Shown here: positions 54,308-54,355 of the stretch, in pieces
Numbering within the stretch: position 1 is the stretch's first letter
Layout of the letters: each line of letters opens with the position of its first letter
From: an uncultured Mycoplasmatota bacterium
GTDB lineage: Bacteria > Bacillota_I > Bacilli_A > RF39 > UBA660
DNA length: 54,355 bases
Direction: 5' to 3'
NCBI GenBank assembly: GCA_946497955.1
Contig: CAMMMH010000007.1
Location: 1 to 54,355, forward strand
Notes under the pieces: model-generated
What the model saw: the letters and a program-made list of their open reading frames with translations, nothing else
Told to the model about the DNA's origin: nothing
Databases searched by the model: none
Made by a program: the position numbers and the translations under genes

Positions 54308-54336
54308 TTGTTCGGAAATTAAAAATGTGGTACAAT
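54308..54336 (+). promoter_or_regulatory. Plus-strand promoter at the window edge
   Basis: TTGTTC (54308-54313), a 17-bp spacer and TACAAT (54331-54336), reading out of the window. The gene it would serve is not visible. Confidence 0.5.
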
Positions 54337-54355
54337 TTAAGTGCTAGATATGAAA

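Noticed and set aside
1-54355. Use of TGA as a Trp codon, as in Mollicutes
   Set aside because: TGA ends several genes cleanly (for example at 3671 and 5013), and conserved Trp positions are TGG.
1-54355. CRISPR arrays, insertion sequences, rRNA or tRNA genes
   Set aside because: No regularly spaced repeats, transposase-like frames, rRNA segments or tRNA T-loop patterns were noticed in any gap.

Overview
The window looks like a chromosomal segment of an uncultured, low-GC, spore-forming member of the Bacilli close to the Mollicutes/Erysipelotrichia/RF39 side of the class. The signs are: strongly A/T-rich DNA; Bacillus-type gene order in the S10-spc-alpha and rpoB-rpoC operons; Spo0A and a Cse60-like small sporulation protein; a T-box in front of leuS; FemAB-type cell-wall enzymes; no rpmD (L30) in the spc operon; and an Asn at the RpoB position equivalent to E. 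coli His526, a Mollicutes hallmark. TGA is used as a stop and Trp is TGG, so the code is standard. The taxonomic placement is inference.

Layout. 1-1000: trmB and a small coiled-coil protein. 1.1-9.9 kb: a cell-envelope cluster with four FemAB/MurM-like aminoacyltransferase paralogues, a MurJ/SpoVB-type flippase, an S66 LD-carboxypeptidase and a small nucleotidyltransferase-fold protein. 9.87-10.2 kb: a compact pair of convergent small RNAs, one encoding a 25-residue hydrophobic peptide, with the layout of an Fst/par type I toxin-antitoxin locus; I regard this as the most novel element. 10.2-14.1 kb: a Nudix hydrolase, Cse60, and a T-box-controlled operon (small membrane protein, then leuS). 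14.1-15.7 kb: two unknown proteins. 15.7-30.0 kb: the continuous ribosomal superoperon rpsJ to rplQ on the minus strand with a structured leader, including secY, adk, map, infA, rpmJ and rpoA. 30.0-32.6 kb, plus strand: a DUF1835/DUF3658-like protein, a frameshifted Fic relative and a PHP phosphoesterase. 32.6-39.5 kb, minus strand: dinB, an unknown Cys-containing protein, gpmI, an AAA/DUF4143 ATPase, an intact Fic protein paired with a nucleoside-deoxyribosyltransferase-like protein, and spo0A with a 0A box upstream. 39.6-45.9 kb: glycolytic genes (tpiA, pgk, gapA) mixed with a GT4 glycosyltransferase, DUF5071 and small unknowns. 46.0-53.2 kb: rpoC and rpoB. 53.3-54.3 kb: a YbxB/RsmC-like methyltransferase and an unknown protein.

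The window therefore combines the core expression machinery, lower glycolysis, tRNA-dependent peptidoglycan branching (Fem proteins use aminoacyl-tRNAs) and sporulation control. Several starts were moved from the longest open frame to the codon with a correctly spaced Shine-Dalgarno (SD) sequence: trmB, the S66 peptidase, rpoA (TTG), rpmC, rplC, dinB, spo0A, tpiA, pgk, the HAD gene and ybxB. I saw no rRNA genes, tRNA genes, CRISPR arrays, insertion sequences or replication origin.
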